Source: Echinostoma caproni (taxonomy: Eukaryota > Platyhelminthes > Trematoda > Plagiorchiida > Echinostomatidae). Taken from it: a DNA stretch of 64,000 nt. The stretch spans positions 38,270-102,269 of the forward strand of contig UZAN01039595.1 in NCBI GenBank assembly GCA_900618425.1, given 5' to 3'. A program made the position numbers and the translations under genes. Under the pieces are notes generated by a model. That model was not told the origin of the DNA, searched no databases, and was given only the letters and a program-made list of their open reading frames with translations. Shown here piece by piece: positions 1 through 13,360 of the stretch; position 1 is the stretch's first letter, and every line of letters starts with the position of its first letter.

Positions 1-1355
1 CAGGATCCGTCCAAGGTTGGTCACAGAACTGGTGTTTACTGATTTACCCTTTTCACAGAGCACACGCACGATGTGCCAGTTTTCAAGTTGATAACCACCT
101 CAGAGGTTACGAAACCGATGTAGAATAAAAATGGGGATGCTACAGTACATTGTTGTCAAACGGCCCAAAACGTGCGCCGCGGTTTAGAAAATCAGCTGCT
201 CAAATTTCTTGCACACAAATAACATGATAATTAAATATTTAATGGAGTGTATGTGGTTAAAATTACAATTATTACCATGTGAGTTTTTGAATCTCTATTA
301 GTTATGTAATACAAAAATAATGTCTCACAATAGAATTCAATTCCCCGACTTCGTGACCCTAACCCGAGACAGCTATTCATCTGCTGCTTATAATTCAGTA
401 CCCATTAATACAATCGTTCTTCCACTGAAATGTTTCAACCAATCAGAAGGTGGATAGTGGATAAAGCGCTCCATGGCTGTATCCATCTACGTATAGAACC
501 CATTGATTTCCGGTGTCAATTGCTTGCTCGAGGTTGCTCGGTTTTCCACACGAGCTAGCTAGAAAATATGTAAAATCCATGAAGAAGAAGGACGTGATGT
601 CCATCATTCAATCCACGAACTGAATACTTTATAGACAAACAAAGTAGTCGTTTAACAAAGTCGTCTAAATATTTGGAATTTGATGTCAATAATATCCTTT
701 GCGGTTCTACACTTTGATTCTCAACCGTAACCATACGGCCTGTCGGATGGTGATTCTGGATTATCGAATACCAAAACTGAGGATTCTATAGAACCGTCAC
801 CAGTACATCACAGGAAGATATTTATTTTTATTTTTTTTTGAACGCACAATACACACTACTTGGTACAAAATTAATTTCTCTTAACAACAACGCTGATCAA
901 CGGAAATCCTACCGGTTTGCAAGGCACACATTGAAAACCTCAAAGGAAGTGGAACTCCGGGGATTGGTTGTGAAACGTGGTGAGCTGAATACGAAATTTG
1001 TGCAGTCCGTATATCCTCCTTTGCAACATTCGTGTATTGTCTGATCAAATCCGCAGCAACTTTAAAATTCCAACAGGTCTGATTGGATCCTCATGCAAAC
1101 AGTAAATTGAATTTGATAGTGGAGGCAAGCAGAACCGATATGCTCTCTTCACAGCTGGTTACTCAAGGCAATCAATCATTTATGACAATAAACCAAAACT
1201 TGTTCTGTCTTTTGTTAAATAACACAACAGTGCGAACGAGCACGATTTAATTCCGAAGACAGATTCGCTGCATCTAAGCCTGGACTTAGCGCATAACACC
1301 AAATCGTTTCGGCATCACACTTGTTAATAATATAGCGTAATATCAACTCCATCTT
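1..1355. other. Non-coding stretch, no feature seen
   Basis: AT-rich sequence with only short chance frames. I see no repeat family from elsewhere in the window, no tRNA-like boxes and no conserved protein motif. It is probably intergenic or intronic. Confidence 0.5.
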
Positions 1356-1359
1356 CCGC

Positions 1360-1620
1360 TTACGTGGTTACCAGGGCAATGCCAGACTGATGTGGGCCTC
1401 CTTTTGCTGACAAAACAGGGCTTATGGCGCTTGATTGCTACGGCCTCTGCAAATCTCAGCGGCCGTCCATTCGAGGTTGTGCTTGACTCGGTGACCGGTC
1501 TGCAGCAGATGGCGAGCAATTGAAGATACAAATGTTCTGTGCGGCTGGCTTGATGAACTGGTCGTTTGTGTAGCCCTCACCCTGATCCGCCAACTTGAAC
1601 GGTTCCTAGCTGTTTACGAT
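1360..1620 (-). pseudogene. Penelope-like element, GIY-YIG endonuclease remnant (3' end of ORF)
   Basis: On the minus strand a decayed reading shows the end of a Penelope-like polyprotein. It begins with SIARHLLQTGHRV, continues after a frameshift as RPLRFAEAVAIKRHKPCF, and ends near a SLALPW stretch. These blocks follow the catalytic YIG segment in the endonuclease domain of Penelope-like retroelements, which nicks DNA for target-primed integration. The reading needs at least two frame changes, so it cannot be functional. No reverse transcriptase part was found upstream, so this is a fragment. The second remnant in the window (about 32.9-33.4 kb, plus strand) shows the same blocks (IAKHLMTTGH, NPRILAFSEV), which supports the call. 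Confidence 0.8.
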
Positions 1621-1639
1621 CAAATTATTCGGTTGATCT

Positions 1640-4320
1640 AATAACACTGAAGAACGCGTTATCTGTTAAATAAGACAAGCTTTCTGTGGAAATGGAAATA
1701 ACGCCGGATTGCTTTAATTAATTAGCACATGATCTTTCAAAACGATCCCTATTCTATAGAACCTTTGGTAGTGACGGGTAGCTATTGAAGTGATCTCCAA
1801 ACGGCCATCTAATCCTACTCTTTTAGTATTTTGGAACAAAAAGTGATTATTTCAAACAATATCATTCTGCACATGTGAACTGAAACGTTCTCCAAAGCTA
1901 TGAAATGTGCTGTCGTAAAGTCAAGGAGCACATTTCCCAATAGCATATTGGAACATTTTCATTTAGTGTACTTTAATCTCGCTTGGTGAGAATCATAACA
2001 GCATCAATGACGTAGGTGTTTACATACGTCGTATAGAATATACTTTTATAATAACCCAAGGCTTCCAAACAGTAATTTTAGCCGAATAGCTAAGTGGTAC
2101 CGTTTCCAGCAATATCTGTTAGTTGAATTAATCCAAATCCTTGTTGCCTGTTAACAACAATCGTGGCAAGATGCCAAACAAATCTGATCGGTTGGTAATT
2201 TCGTGTATGCTTCCTGATTAACTGACAGCCATTTTTATGGTTTTCATTGGGCTTCCTAAAGTCTTGGAATCCCTCTAGCATAGTTCAAGCGCGCGACAGA
2301 GGTTGCTGACTCGCAAACACCTTGATACACTCCTGCCATGTTATCGTCGGTAGCACTGACTCTGCTGGGAGAGGTTTTATTCAGTTTATAAGGTTTGAAT
2401 GCTGAGTAGCATCATTAAATGAGGCAATAGTAAGGCGATAGCACTCCAAATCGGAGCAGCAGTGACCGTTAATGGATTGTAGTGATCAATGCTCGTTAGA
2501 GTTGTCGAAGCAAATCGGAGAAGGACAATTTCCTCGACAAACACTCAAGTGGTTGTCTCCTTATGTTTATAGTGAATACAATCATATATTCCTCATAAGT
2601 GAAGAATGCAACAGTGCAACCATTTGGAACTAAAAGTCAGACGAGCACAGTGAAAGGAGTGGGTCTTAGTACAATTGAAAAGATTTCGAATGAAGTGGTC
2701 TGAGTCTGCCTCTACCAAGCGGATCGTGCCGAACATTACGCCCGAAAATGGTAGACCGGTGTGATGAGGTTTTTCTCTGGATCTGGTCACAAATAAAACC
2801 GGACACATTTCGTCTGTGGCCAATGCGGGTAACTATACGTGTGTTTTCTAGACAGTGATCAATGCAAAAGGAACTATAGTTTGTCTGAGCGCTCTAGTCA
2901 GAATAATGCTGCACTTTGTTTGCGGTTGCCAATCTGCCACGAGATATGTGATCTGTGAGGTTCGGCGCTAAGAAGCTACCCCCCCCCTCCCTGGTGACGA
3001 ATCATCCAGAATAACTTTCGATTTGCAGTGTTTTTGTTCGACAGCCACGGACAATCGCCTTGATGCTGATCGGTTCACAAAACCTCGCTCAATATATCCG
3101 GTTTGGCCCCTCAGGGATGACACATGTGTACGAGTTATTCAGGTGCGATTGGAACAGAAAACTTGTTCCGGGCATCAACTTCATTTTGATAAATTACATC
3201 ATACAGAGTAAAGTGACCGTCAGGTGCGTCCGACGACGAAGATCGTTTGTGGATCAAGAATCATAGACATTAATTACGGGTAGTAAAACTAAAAATATCA
3301 TTCATAATAAAATTCGCACAGTTTGCGCGGATTTTGAATAATACACGGTAAACCTTCCGTTGTCAGAATGAAGAATGAAGCATTGAAATGCTCATCTGCA
3401 ATCATTTTCATTGAGGTCTGGGCTTTCACACAGATTCCGATCACACAGCGCGTCACTCGTGGTCGACATGACCCAATTGGTGTGTTTCGTAATACTTCAA
3501 GTGTTTGCTTAACAGTGCGAAAATCCAAGAGAAATTCTAAAAAAATATTTAACCAAATTATTTATTTGCTGTTGTAGTCATTGTAATTCCCCAAAGCCTC
3601 AGTGCGGTCTGGAGTAGGTACCTCAGTTTACCATCGCTCATCGGTTCATTGTACCTCACGAAGTTTATCTGTTCCAACCAGAGTCTTCCGTAGCCCCCCC
3701 ACCCTGAAGGAACCCATCTCGTGAGAAGACATTAAGCTTTCACTCAGCCTTAACCGTACAAACCCCATTTACCTGGTTCTGGCTGCAGTCATCAGCGCGA
3801 TGGGGATTCTTGGAAAAATGAGCTGATCCAAAAGGGTGCATGATCCTAAATATCAAAACCCGGAACTCAATATATTGTCGTTAACACACCTGCGNCACCT
3901 GCGCGCTCTCTAGCGGTTCAGATTTAGGCTTCGTTTGTAAATTCATTAAGGTAGTTCACACACTTTGTCTCGGGTAACCTGGCAGCATTTTACTCGTGAA
4001 CAACTAAGGAACTAATGTATTCGTTGTAAAATTTGACGCATCACGATTCGTTTGGTTCATAGTCATAATCGGAAGAATAGGAAACATTATTTATCATAAA
4101 TTTGGTAATTAGAGCTGAAGAATTTAAGTTACAACGATATCCGAAATCGAGTTTTCAAAATCGAGAACACAGTGAAGCACTGAATCTTTGTCTAATTAAT
4201 AAAGCTGTCGTTCTATACAGTTCAGAATATCTGATATGTTGCCGATTTCTCATCACGGACCGGTAGCGCCCCTATTGAACGAAGACTAAGGTAAGGCGCA
4301 CGATCGTTATCTCTAACTTA
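1640..4320. other. Non-coding stretch, no gene recognised
   Basis: AT-rich sequence with short chance frames only. Around 2,075-2,095 there is a weak match to a tRNA A box without a convincing B box. There is a C-rich run near 2,980 and a single N at 3,895 flanked by a short duplication. Confidence 0.45.
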
Positions 4321-4330
4321 TCAACAATTA

Positions 4331-4640
4331 ATGATGAATTCGTTGTGTAAATAAGGCGTAAGCTGAAAAACTGGGAAGCACTGGACAGCTGTTTTGACCC
4401 GTTTGGGCCACATCAGCATTGCGAATCAATCGACACAACTGGGGATTGAACCCGGGATTTCACAGATAGAACGCAAGCATACTACTCACTCGTTTCTCAT
4501 TCTGAATTTACACAGTATAGCACAACCCATCTATGCGATATTGTTGCAAGTATCGGTCCTCGCTCACCTCAGCCGATAAGACCCAACCAGGTTGAAACAG
4601 CTGTCTAGTGCTTCCCAGCTTTACTCGACGAATTCAATAT
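4331..4640 (-). repeat. tRNA-derived SINE (family A), arranged as an inverted repeat
   Basis: A minus-strand SINE copy carries an RNA polymerase III B-box-like core, read on the plus strand as GGGGATTGAACCC at 4,441-4,453. A body segment, CAGCTGTTTTGACCC, runs into GGGAAGCACTGG. The same body and tail reappear inverted at about 4,580-4,636 (AACAGCTGTCTAGTGCTTCC), so two head-to-head partial copies form a potential hairpin with arms of about 45-60 bp. The better-preserved copy of the family lies at about 60.18-60.32 kb. No protein product is expected. Confidence 0.75.
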
Positions 4641-6530
4641 CACAATTGTTTTCAATTTATACTGTTGTTTATCTCAGATGGACTCCAATAAAAACTTTCG
4701 GACAGAGTGAAATCGTCGACGGGCAATACCTTGATCAAATAGTTATGTTCCAAACTCTATCAGCAATGCGTGATCCTGTTCGTCAGAAGTATATCTTAGA
4801 TCAATCAACCTTTCATTTCAATATAAACTATGCTGTATTAACGAAGAACCATTTACCTCACTTAAAGTTGATAAAAGACTTAAGTATTTTAATAACGTTA
4901 ACTAGATATAGGGCTCGACTGGAGGGAATAGATCACACGTGAACATCACATTAAGTTGAACGAGAAAAGTGATAACCAACGATGATGAAGAGACCTTTTA
5001 CATTTGGTATTAACCAAACTATTACCAGAAGATAATCACGTAGATTTCGCGGTGATTAGGAGCTGCTGTCTGTGAATTTAAAACCGGTGTGTATACTACA
5101 AACTCACCAGATTTCAACCTAGTGGAATATGTACGAGATTGTTCGGATACAAAGAATACGGAAGGCGAGGTTTCTTCTAGTCTACCCAGAGTGAAACGGG
5201 CCCCACGTTGAAAGCGGAACTAGATTCCAGTATTTTTCCTAAATTAACTTTCTCACCAGAGCTATAAAAACCGGTGGAGTAAAAACAGGAAGTCTATGCG
5301 TTGCTTTGCTTATAATAGACCTTCATTAACACAAAGTGCTTCATGTTTATTTTAGTTCTGCATCAAAAAGACTTCATTGCACAGATGCAAGGATAGGAGT
5401 CACCCACCGATGTTAATCGAACTTAGCACAATCGGGGAGATGGCAGATTTGCCCTAGATGGATTGCGATTGGCATTGTGGAACAGCATTTTGTATCAGAT
5501 GGCCCAAACAAGAGGCCGTTTGCACCTGTATTACATATCGAGCAGTCCGGCATTCCTCTTTTGGATTTGCGTACTCAGACGGTGAATACGGTAAACAATT
5601 TTTCCAATGATACAAAAATCTCGCATTTCATGTACAACGTGAGTACATTTTTTCCTACTCTGTGACTGTGCGTTTCGGTTTTCGAAGCACGTGCATGGTA
5701 AACGGCTATTGGCATTTCTCTTCTCTTTTTTACTCGTATTTTCCAACGCGTGTGTTATCCTTACTGGCAACCGAGCGAAGTGTCAGTGATAGCTTGCAAT
5801 AATCAGTCCATTTTGCTTGGCTGATGGACCAGACTGCATATTTATCCATATCATTATTCTGTTTTGGTGTGTTGAAATATGGTGTAGCAACGATGAGGAG
5901 GAGGCTGTCGAAGCCAAGCAACATATTGCTCGTGAATTTCGTCTGAGATTAACGATCAACATTTTAAAAGGCCGACTGGTATTCCGCAAGAAGGAAATGA
6001 AATGATTGGGGCTTTAAGCAAGCAACCTTTTGGTATACACGAACGAAACGAAAGAGGTCTTCGTGGTCCACTACAGTTTACCGGAATGCCATTATCGGCT
6101 GGATGCGGGTTCTTGTGTAATGCACCGGTTAACAATAGTAATGTTGATTACGCGGTTACCGATCGGACCCTGCGTGGTAATGTTTAGATTCAGTGTATCT
6201 GGAAAATAATTTTTATGCCGAAAGAGAACAATCACACGTAGAATACAATTGAGCATGACTCACCATAACCAGTGTCGTAGTCCTCCAAAACCTAATTGAT
6301 ACTTGTCATTAGAAGAGCGATAACATACATGCCAGCGTGAGATAAGCCAAAATTCAGCTAGCTTTAGTGTATTGCATTTGATGAGGAACGCAAACTGACA
6401 TCTTCTCGACAACAAACGTAAATGGTGTAATTTTGTTATTCAGGAGTTTTATATTTTTGGACTTCTAAGATATCTTTGCAAACGGTTGCTTTGGCAAATT
6501 GAAGTTTCATATTGAGATTCTGAAACGTTC
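4641..6530. other. Non-coding stretch, no gene recognised
   Basis: Short open frames of up to 116 codons occur (4,592-4,942 plus is the longest), but none shows a recognisable domain, splice pattern or repeat partner in the window. I treat them as chance frames. Confidence 0.4.
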
Positions 6531-6533
6531 ATT

Positions 6534-6785
6534 AGCCTCGGTGGGATTGAAACCCACGCATGGACGCCTCTCACAGTTATTTGCGTGCATGCGCTATACA
6601 AAAGCGTAGGTGACGTCCATGCGTGGATTTGAATCTCGCCGAGCCTACGGAATTTTTCACAATCTCAGTATAAGATATCTTTTCTTTAAGATCCTCTGAA
6701 GAGCCTTCACTGATGCATCCACATGTGCAAGGCAGTTGAACGAACCGAATTTCATTCACCTCCAGTTATACCGAAGTGAATTCAT
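6534..6785 (+). repeat. tRNA-derived SINE (family B) with palindromic head
   Basis: At 6,538-6,575 a minus-orientation B-box segment (GGGATTGAAACCC) is followed about 60 bp later by its inverted partner ending GGATTTGAATCTCGCCGAG. Together they make a fold-back of about 120 bp. The plus-oriented tail, GGAATTTTTCACAATCTC, matches the family B fragment at about 37.44-37.51 kb. The head sequence with GACGTCCATGC is shared with the copy at about 36.97-37.24 kb. This looks like two copies inserted head to head, or a rearranged one. Confidence 0.7.
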
Positions 6786-9700
6786 CCTGCAACAGCAAGC
6801 TGAATCACTCCCATTGCAAGTTCTGTGACCACATTCACTCTAAGTTACGTAATGCGTTTCTAGCTTATATTGATTAGTTCGGTCTTCGGCAAAAGCTCGC
6901 ACTACGTCATGGTTGCACATTTCAGTAAATGAAGGCGTTTGGGAAACATTTCCAAGGGGAGGTTAGGATCTTTGTTTGAGATAAATCCAATGTCTTTTTG
7001 AGTGCCACGAATGCCAAGCAGTGATCATCATCTCGACATTGGGAGTTTGTCAAAAAATGGACCAAAAGAGTCAAAAATGCATCACTTTTAAACTTGTCAC
7101 GACAAATAGGCTCGGCGGTGGAATTAGTGCGGATCTTGTGGTAGAAAAGCAAAGCAGAATAGCAGTGAGGAAAAGGTGATAAACACGGTCATCTTTAGTG
7201 TGTTTGTAATAGGTACGAAAACGTGTTCAATCAACTATTTCCTATCCAGTTTCCTCACGATTTATCATCTGATTTAAAGTCGTTAACTTCAACTAGTGCA
7301 ATACCAAGTCACTGACGTTATAGAACTCAAGATTTCATTTATAAAAACCGCGTTCGTTGTATATCTAACTCAAACTCCGGTAGTGTCTATTCACTCATCT
7401 CTAAAGGTGTTTTCTGGTGTGTTCATCCTCTGGTCCCGCTAGTTCCAATTGACGCTTGAGGTAAAAAGATAAACTGCGCATCTTTTTAAAAGTTGGTGAC
7501 TGACTTCTAGAAAAAAGATCAATCACCATGAGTTCACTTTTTACTGCTCTTCATTGATTTTCATATACGTAACACTGAGTTACATCGCGCGGAGTCATAT
7601 GTATAAATCTTTTTGTAAATGTCTTACTTTTATTCCTTACATTCTGTCACTCAAAATGCAAATGTCCAAACACAAAAAGTGTTATCCGGATGATATCGGG
7701 ATGTTTGGCAATTATTGATTCTTCCCGTTTCTACAAAACATGATAATTGCTATGGAATTTGGACACCATGCAGTTACTCAACGTAAACCCCAGAGAATTG
7801 TACTCCGCTGAAATACGGTAAGAAGACGCGTTGAATTCTTGGGAGTTGTCATATTCCTGTGAACTTACTGCTGAAACAATCAACGTTTCTACTGTCAAAT
7901 TAGCAAACCTCCTCCGTTTCAGTTGTGATATAAAGGTGCTTTTTGGTTTGGACTAACACAATGCGTTGTTCGAAATTCTCCTTGACGAAAATTACTAAAC
8001 TCGCTAACGATAATACGTGTTTTTGCTATAAGTTGCTTTACAACGTCCTATCGTTTCTCCACTGTATTTGCCGAGAGTAAATAATGTTATCGTTCTCAGT
8101 TTGCAGGGTGGACGTGGCTATCTTGATTGATTGCACTCCTTGGTTAAATTTGCAATATCTACACCCATTGGAAGATATTAATCTTCGCAGTGCGGCTTTC
8201 AATATATTCAAACACAAATTGACCAGATATGCTGATTTCGTCTGATTCAAAGGCCGTGCCCTAATTCGAAACCTTCAAGGATTATATCATATGCCATGTA
8301 AGCACATTTGTGAGTCTACTACTTAGTGTAACACCTCCGAAGCCGTTTTTTATCGAGTGACCCCGGGCATCAAAGAGCAAAATGTTTTCTATTTCGATCG
8401 ATTGATCTACAGTAATTGTAGTGCAAGAGTACGTATGCAAAACTCGTGTTTATGTAAACGGCAAGTGGAAACTGTAAACTGATGCACGTCACCAGTTCTC
8501 GTAGTCACCTTCCGTCAACACGAAACAACTCTAATTGGTTTCCTGGTTGAGGTTTTGAATGTGCCGGCCCATGTCGTCCGAACCGTGTTCAGCCTGCATA
8601 TAGTACGCTTTGTTCTGTTCTAGTGTGACAGTAAATACAACTCTGGGATTACTATCATAGCACTTCTTATCATTGTTCGAAACCAGCAGTCCCCAATATA
8701 TGTTTCAAAAGCAAAACGAGCTTTTATTTTCTTTTCCAGGTCACTTAATCTTCTCTCTCGTTCCAAATGCATTTCAAAGCCCGTTTTGGTTGATTTTATT
8801 GTGTTCAAGCATTCTGATTCATGCAATCGATTTATTAACCAAGCACTGACACTGCCTGCAAGCACAGTTCAGTGAAGCCGTGTCTCATTCCAGTAAATGT
8901 TCCAACTTTAGGATTCTTTGTGCACACACCACCGAAAAACGGCAGCCCTCATTTTGCTCGTATCTTAGTCAAACGAACAAATATCTTAATTGACTTGGAA
9001 AATCATTTGTCACATTAGGATTTTATCATATTCATTTGTTTTTCATTTAGTAAATGTATAATTTTCCTTTTCTAACGATTGACATTTTTCTCAATGTAAC
9101 TTGTTGAAAGTGCAGAAAATCGATCCTATTGGGTGCATAAAGCTTAACTAGGAGAGACCTGACTTGACTAAGACAATCCTGTTAAAATATCACTAATATG
9201 CACTACATTTGTTGCGCTCCTTTTATTCTCATTGACCTGAACAAAATACTTCACTTGTTGACGAATAGTGACACAATGACTACCGGGGTTCACTCAGATC
9301 TTCTTCACGGTCGTCAATTGAGATCGATACTTATCCCAAGCTAAATAGTGTGCGGTTAGAACAGAAACCTTGCGCCTGTTTTGTAGTCATAGAAAATTCT
9401 TGGCGCTTATGGTTACATATGATCAACTGATCCAGAAGTAAAACATTTCCACAAGACCCCCAATGAAGTGGTCATAAATGCGCTGTTGATTTCAGAAATA
9501 GCCAGAATGAAGCTAGTTGTTTTGCTAGGGCAGCCAGGGCAAAATCCCATCCAGACTGTATAGGTACAAATCAGTTCACCGATTGCTCTACTCAGTGCAT
9601 CCTGGTAGAGATGCTCGCATTTAATCAGCAAAAAACAATGGGGACATCTGGCCGCTGTTTTCATAGACAATTGCGTTCTATATAAAGTCATTTGAAGATA

Positions 9701-10540
9701 GCATATAGAAAGAGGAAATCATGATTTTACGGGCAATTTTGATCATTGAGCAAAGGGGAAAAACTTGTATTTTGTACAAAGCTCACCGTTTATCACCAAG
9801 ACATACATCGACAGGTGTCCATACGATTCATTCAACTGATTGTAATGCACCAATCCACAGATGTGATCGTGTAAAACTATGGGGAAAGGGGTGTGTGCAG
9901 AAATTCTCTGGCTGGTTATGAGGAAGTGTCACTTAAAACAACCGGCTTAGCAAACTAGCTGCCAGGTAAACTAAAAATGCACAAAAAAGTTGCCAAACGT
10001 CATTCGTCTGCATAGATTTCATCCGCAACTTCGGGACCACTTAATCTTTTCCAGTTTGGATGCGGTTCCAGCGCTCAAAACAATGAGGGGACATGATTGA
10101 AAGGTGGTGAAACAGAGAGATGAATCAAAATAAACAAGGTCCGAGTCATCAGTTTGCACCTTATGTGCATAACTTACAAACAGGCGATATAAAGATCATG
10201 CAATTTAAAGCCAAACCGGTTTATTGAAGGGTAGAATAAGACTCGGATGGTGATACTAACAGCTGCTCGGGATAGCTGTTAAATTGTTTATCAAATATCT
10301 CATGAAAGGTTTGTTGGAATGAATAAAACGACTGTTGATATGACTGATATAAAAAGCCGAAGAGTTACTGTTGGATTCAGAGCGAATAGTTTTAATTTAG
10401 TTATATATACGAATAAGTATAATTGTATTATGAGAAAAAAATGCTAACATTTTTTCCTAGATAACATGTAATAATCGGAATAGTATTGAATTTAAGAATA
10501 CGAGAATCCGTACTGTACTACTCAGAACTGAATTGGCTCC
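6786..10540. other. Non-coding stretch, no gene recognised
   Basis: AT-rich sequence with frames below 95 codons, no domain match I can make, and no tRNA-like or transposon signature. The minus frame at 9,413-9,691 (92 codons) has no recognisable motif. Confidence 0.4.
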
Positions 10541-10561
10541 AACCCGAACTGCGGACACCAA

Positions 10562-10833
10562 TGAAATACACGAGGAATTGATAGCAGCAAATGCTTATGT
10601 TTATTGATAGAATTAGAGCATGTTTTATAGAAGGTAATAGCTCATATGATTGGTTGAAGGGCTGTCGTCCAATTACGTAGCCGTTTGCGCCGACGCATCA
10701 TATGTACTAACTCGGATGTCACGTTCGCCCAGTGTACCATTGGTCGAGCTTCCTGAACGGTGATTGGATGACATGAAACTGTACCTCGTCGTGCATGGAT
10801 TGCGGTCACGGAGGTGTGGATCACCATATAACA
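10562..10833 (-). repeat. LTR-like unit (gypsy type), possible solo LTR
   Basis: Read on the minus strand, the unit starts TGTTATATGGTGATCCA and ends TATTTCA. It is followed one base later by TGGTGTCCGCAG, which resembles a tRNA primer-binding site. Inside are a CCAAT box, a TATAAAA box (complement at 10,623-10,629) and an AATAAA signal (complement at 10,600-10,605), in the order expected for U3-R-U5. The first part shares GGTGATCCA and GTACAGTTTC with a second LTR-like unit at 25.68-26.03 kb. No gag or pol sequence follows in the window, so this is either a solo LTR or a truncated element. Family assignment is inference. Confidence 0.5.
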
Positions 10834-10849
10834 CTAACGTTATTTGGGT

Positions 10850-12590
10850 TATCCACTTTATAAAACGGAAAACCGCTGATTTGCGATAGTCGTTTGCAGA
10901 CGCAAGGCATTTGTACAGTCAAAACAATTTTACTGAATAATATTATCACGTGATTGACGGGAAAATGTTTCGAAAGCAGTAAGGTTATGAAATAGAGAAC
11001 GGGAATCAGACGGATTTGAACAGGAGTTCTGTAGTAAGATATCATCTCAATATCTAATACGTATGTATGTTTGACTGACAGACAAATTAGCAATTTATGT
11101 AGCTACGGGATAAAGAGAAATGGAGGCATCAGGAGGTACATCTGCTTTTCCCTAATGAACGTGACATATTCTCATCCAAATGAGTACATTGAACTCTGGT
11201 GGTAAAACGATTCCTCATTTATGAAATAAGGGCCAACGGGTAAATGAACACTCCAGTTAGTGAACTAGGAGGAATAGAGGAACCAGAAGAATAAACTTTT
11301 AAAGGCCCCAAATGGGAATGTTCTATTGAAGATATCGCGTCCAACCATGACCTATTTTTTAAGTTTGTAAAATGGAAAAAACATCGACAAAAGTTTTAAA
11401 AATTCAGCATGTTCCACTCCGAATGAAAATAATAGATCCAATGAAATGAGATGAATTTCGATAAAACATCAAAATAGAACGTTTTAGCTTTCGGTAAACG
11501 CGAGTAGCCTCTACGACCTAGATGCCATCTGAGAAGTCTAATCGAAGGATACAGGGGACTCAGTCCGTGTTATCAAAACGTCTTGAGGCCTAAACGTGTG
11601 TTCTATATAGAAAGAAACATTCTAGGAAAGGTTTGGTGGAAAGCAGAATTACAGCCTATTCAGACATAAAATAATGGACGGCACTGGAAAAATTGCGGGG
11701 TCTCCATTGTTCATCTGTGAAATAAACAACCTTGTAAACAACCTTTTCATTGTGACTTTCCCGTTAGCTGTTTGTAAAAGAATCTCATTAACTTCGGCGG
11801 CCCGTATTTGAGAGACGTCGGTACAATCATGTTAACTGTTTTTCTCCCGCTATCTCAAACAGAGAAGAAACAGAGTTTGGGTAAATAGTTCCACCGCAGG
11901 GAGGGTACAGTTCCAGACTGCTTTTTGTTTGTCCTTGAAAATGCCCACAAATTATAGGGGAGAGAAATGATGCAAAGGAGACATTTCAGCTTACGTTAAA
12001 GTTTGTCAAAACAAAGCTCCCAGTTCATGGTTTTGATTTTCGTTCATTGAATAAATTAGCCAACTGCTGCCGGGGAGGAGTAGAGTTAGGTTGTGCTTAG
12101 AAAAAGGTAATGCTGATTAATTGTAACTGGGGACAACAAAATTAGAACCAAGGGATCAGTTTGGTTGATCGTCATGTCAGCTGGAAAAGCATATCCCTTG
12201 GTTCGGATGGATTTGATCAACTGGAATAAAGTGTTTTCACGTGGAATTTGGAAATTTGATTTCCATTTACCAAACGTACAAAATATCAAGACAGGTTTGA
12301 TATTAACGACAAAACGATTGACGAAAACAATCAGGTGGAGAATTTTTTTCCGCAATAAGACAGATGAAGTGAGTGGGGTTAATAAGATTAAAATGATTTG
12401 ATATGAAAATTAAAAAAAAATTAAAAAATGTAAATATAAGAGAAAATACATTTTAGAAAGAGTGAAGATTTGGTCAACAACCTGTCATTGAACGCTCAGT
12501 AGCTTTTACGGGAATAAGTTAAACACACACACACACCATCAGAATTACCAGAGTGTAATGCTTTCTGTAAGAAGCTTTATTGTCTGATTT
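10850..12590. other. Non-coding stretch, no gene recognised
   Basis: AT-rich, purine-biased in 11.1-12.0 kb, with only short chance frames. A short CA run lies at about 12,522-12,537. Confidence 0.4.
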
Positions 12591-12599
12591 TAAATTGTG

Positions 12600-13340
12600 T
12601 ACACCGGACCTAACTTTACTCTGTTAACAACCCGAGAATTCACGTTTGGCCCTAAGCAACTCCCAGTCTGTTGACCTTTGCCAACCGGATCGGAACTGGC
12701 TACGTTCCCCCTCCATGAACTTTTCCGTAACTCCCCTGTGATTACATAACCACCCCACATAGCAACTCCCGGTTTTAATTGTCGCAACCCGTTCTACGTC
12801 CGGCCTGTTATCGCGATACATTATCTACACTCCACGTGAAAACCGTTTGGTACCGATTGTCGTGACCCCTTCCTCGTTCAACTTGTTACTGTAATCTTTC
12901 ATCTCCACCCCACACGGAACCTGTGTCTTGGTAACTGTCGTCCTATTGTCGTATTCTATTATTGCCACCCCTCATGGAACTTTGTCGTAGAAAACTGTCG
13001 CAACTCGTTCTGTGCTTAATTCATTACCGTTTTCAACTATATCGATCCGGCATAGAAACTGCGCTGGTTATTGTGGTCACCGTTCTATCACCCACCCGCT
13101 ATGTTCACTGTGCATTCCTTTTTGCAACCAGTTGTTTCTTGACCCACATGCTACCGCCCGCCCTTGTGTGTTTGACCTTCCCAGACACCCTCCTCGTGTT
13201 CGTTGTCTATTCTCTCAATTACAACGTGATTATGGTTGCTGTCTGTCGCCCTCCCCCAACTTTGCTGTCAATTCGCTTTCCCATCCCTGTGATTGGTCCT
13301 CACCGCCCCTTAAATAGTGCTGTCTCTATATCCTTGTCGC
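12600..13340 (+). repeat. Pyrimidine-rich, degenerate tandem-like tract
   Basis: The plus strand is strongly C/T-rich and repeats a loose block of the form CCACCCCACATRGAAC ... GTCGCAACCCGTTCT at irregular spacings of about 60-80 bp (near 12,752, 12,826, 12,905 and 12,966). It ends in GTGATTGGTCC (inverted CCAAT) followed by CCTTAAATAG, which is promoter-like. Two overlapping plus frames of 101 and 132 codons run through it, but their composition follows from the pyrimidine bias. It may be a decayed minisatellite or an LTR promoter region; I cannot decide. Confidence 0.35.
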
Positions 13341-13360
13341 ATTCCTCCTCTGATTTCTAA

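Noticed and set aside
2075..2140. A-box-like ATAGCTAAGTGGTACC
   Set aside because: No convincing B box at tRNA spacing and no SINE body.
4254..4290. GACCGGTAGCG identical to the start of the family A SINE head
   Set aside because: Similarity ends after 11 bases, so it is probably chance.
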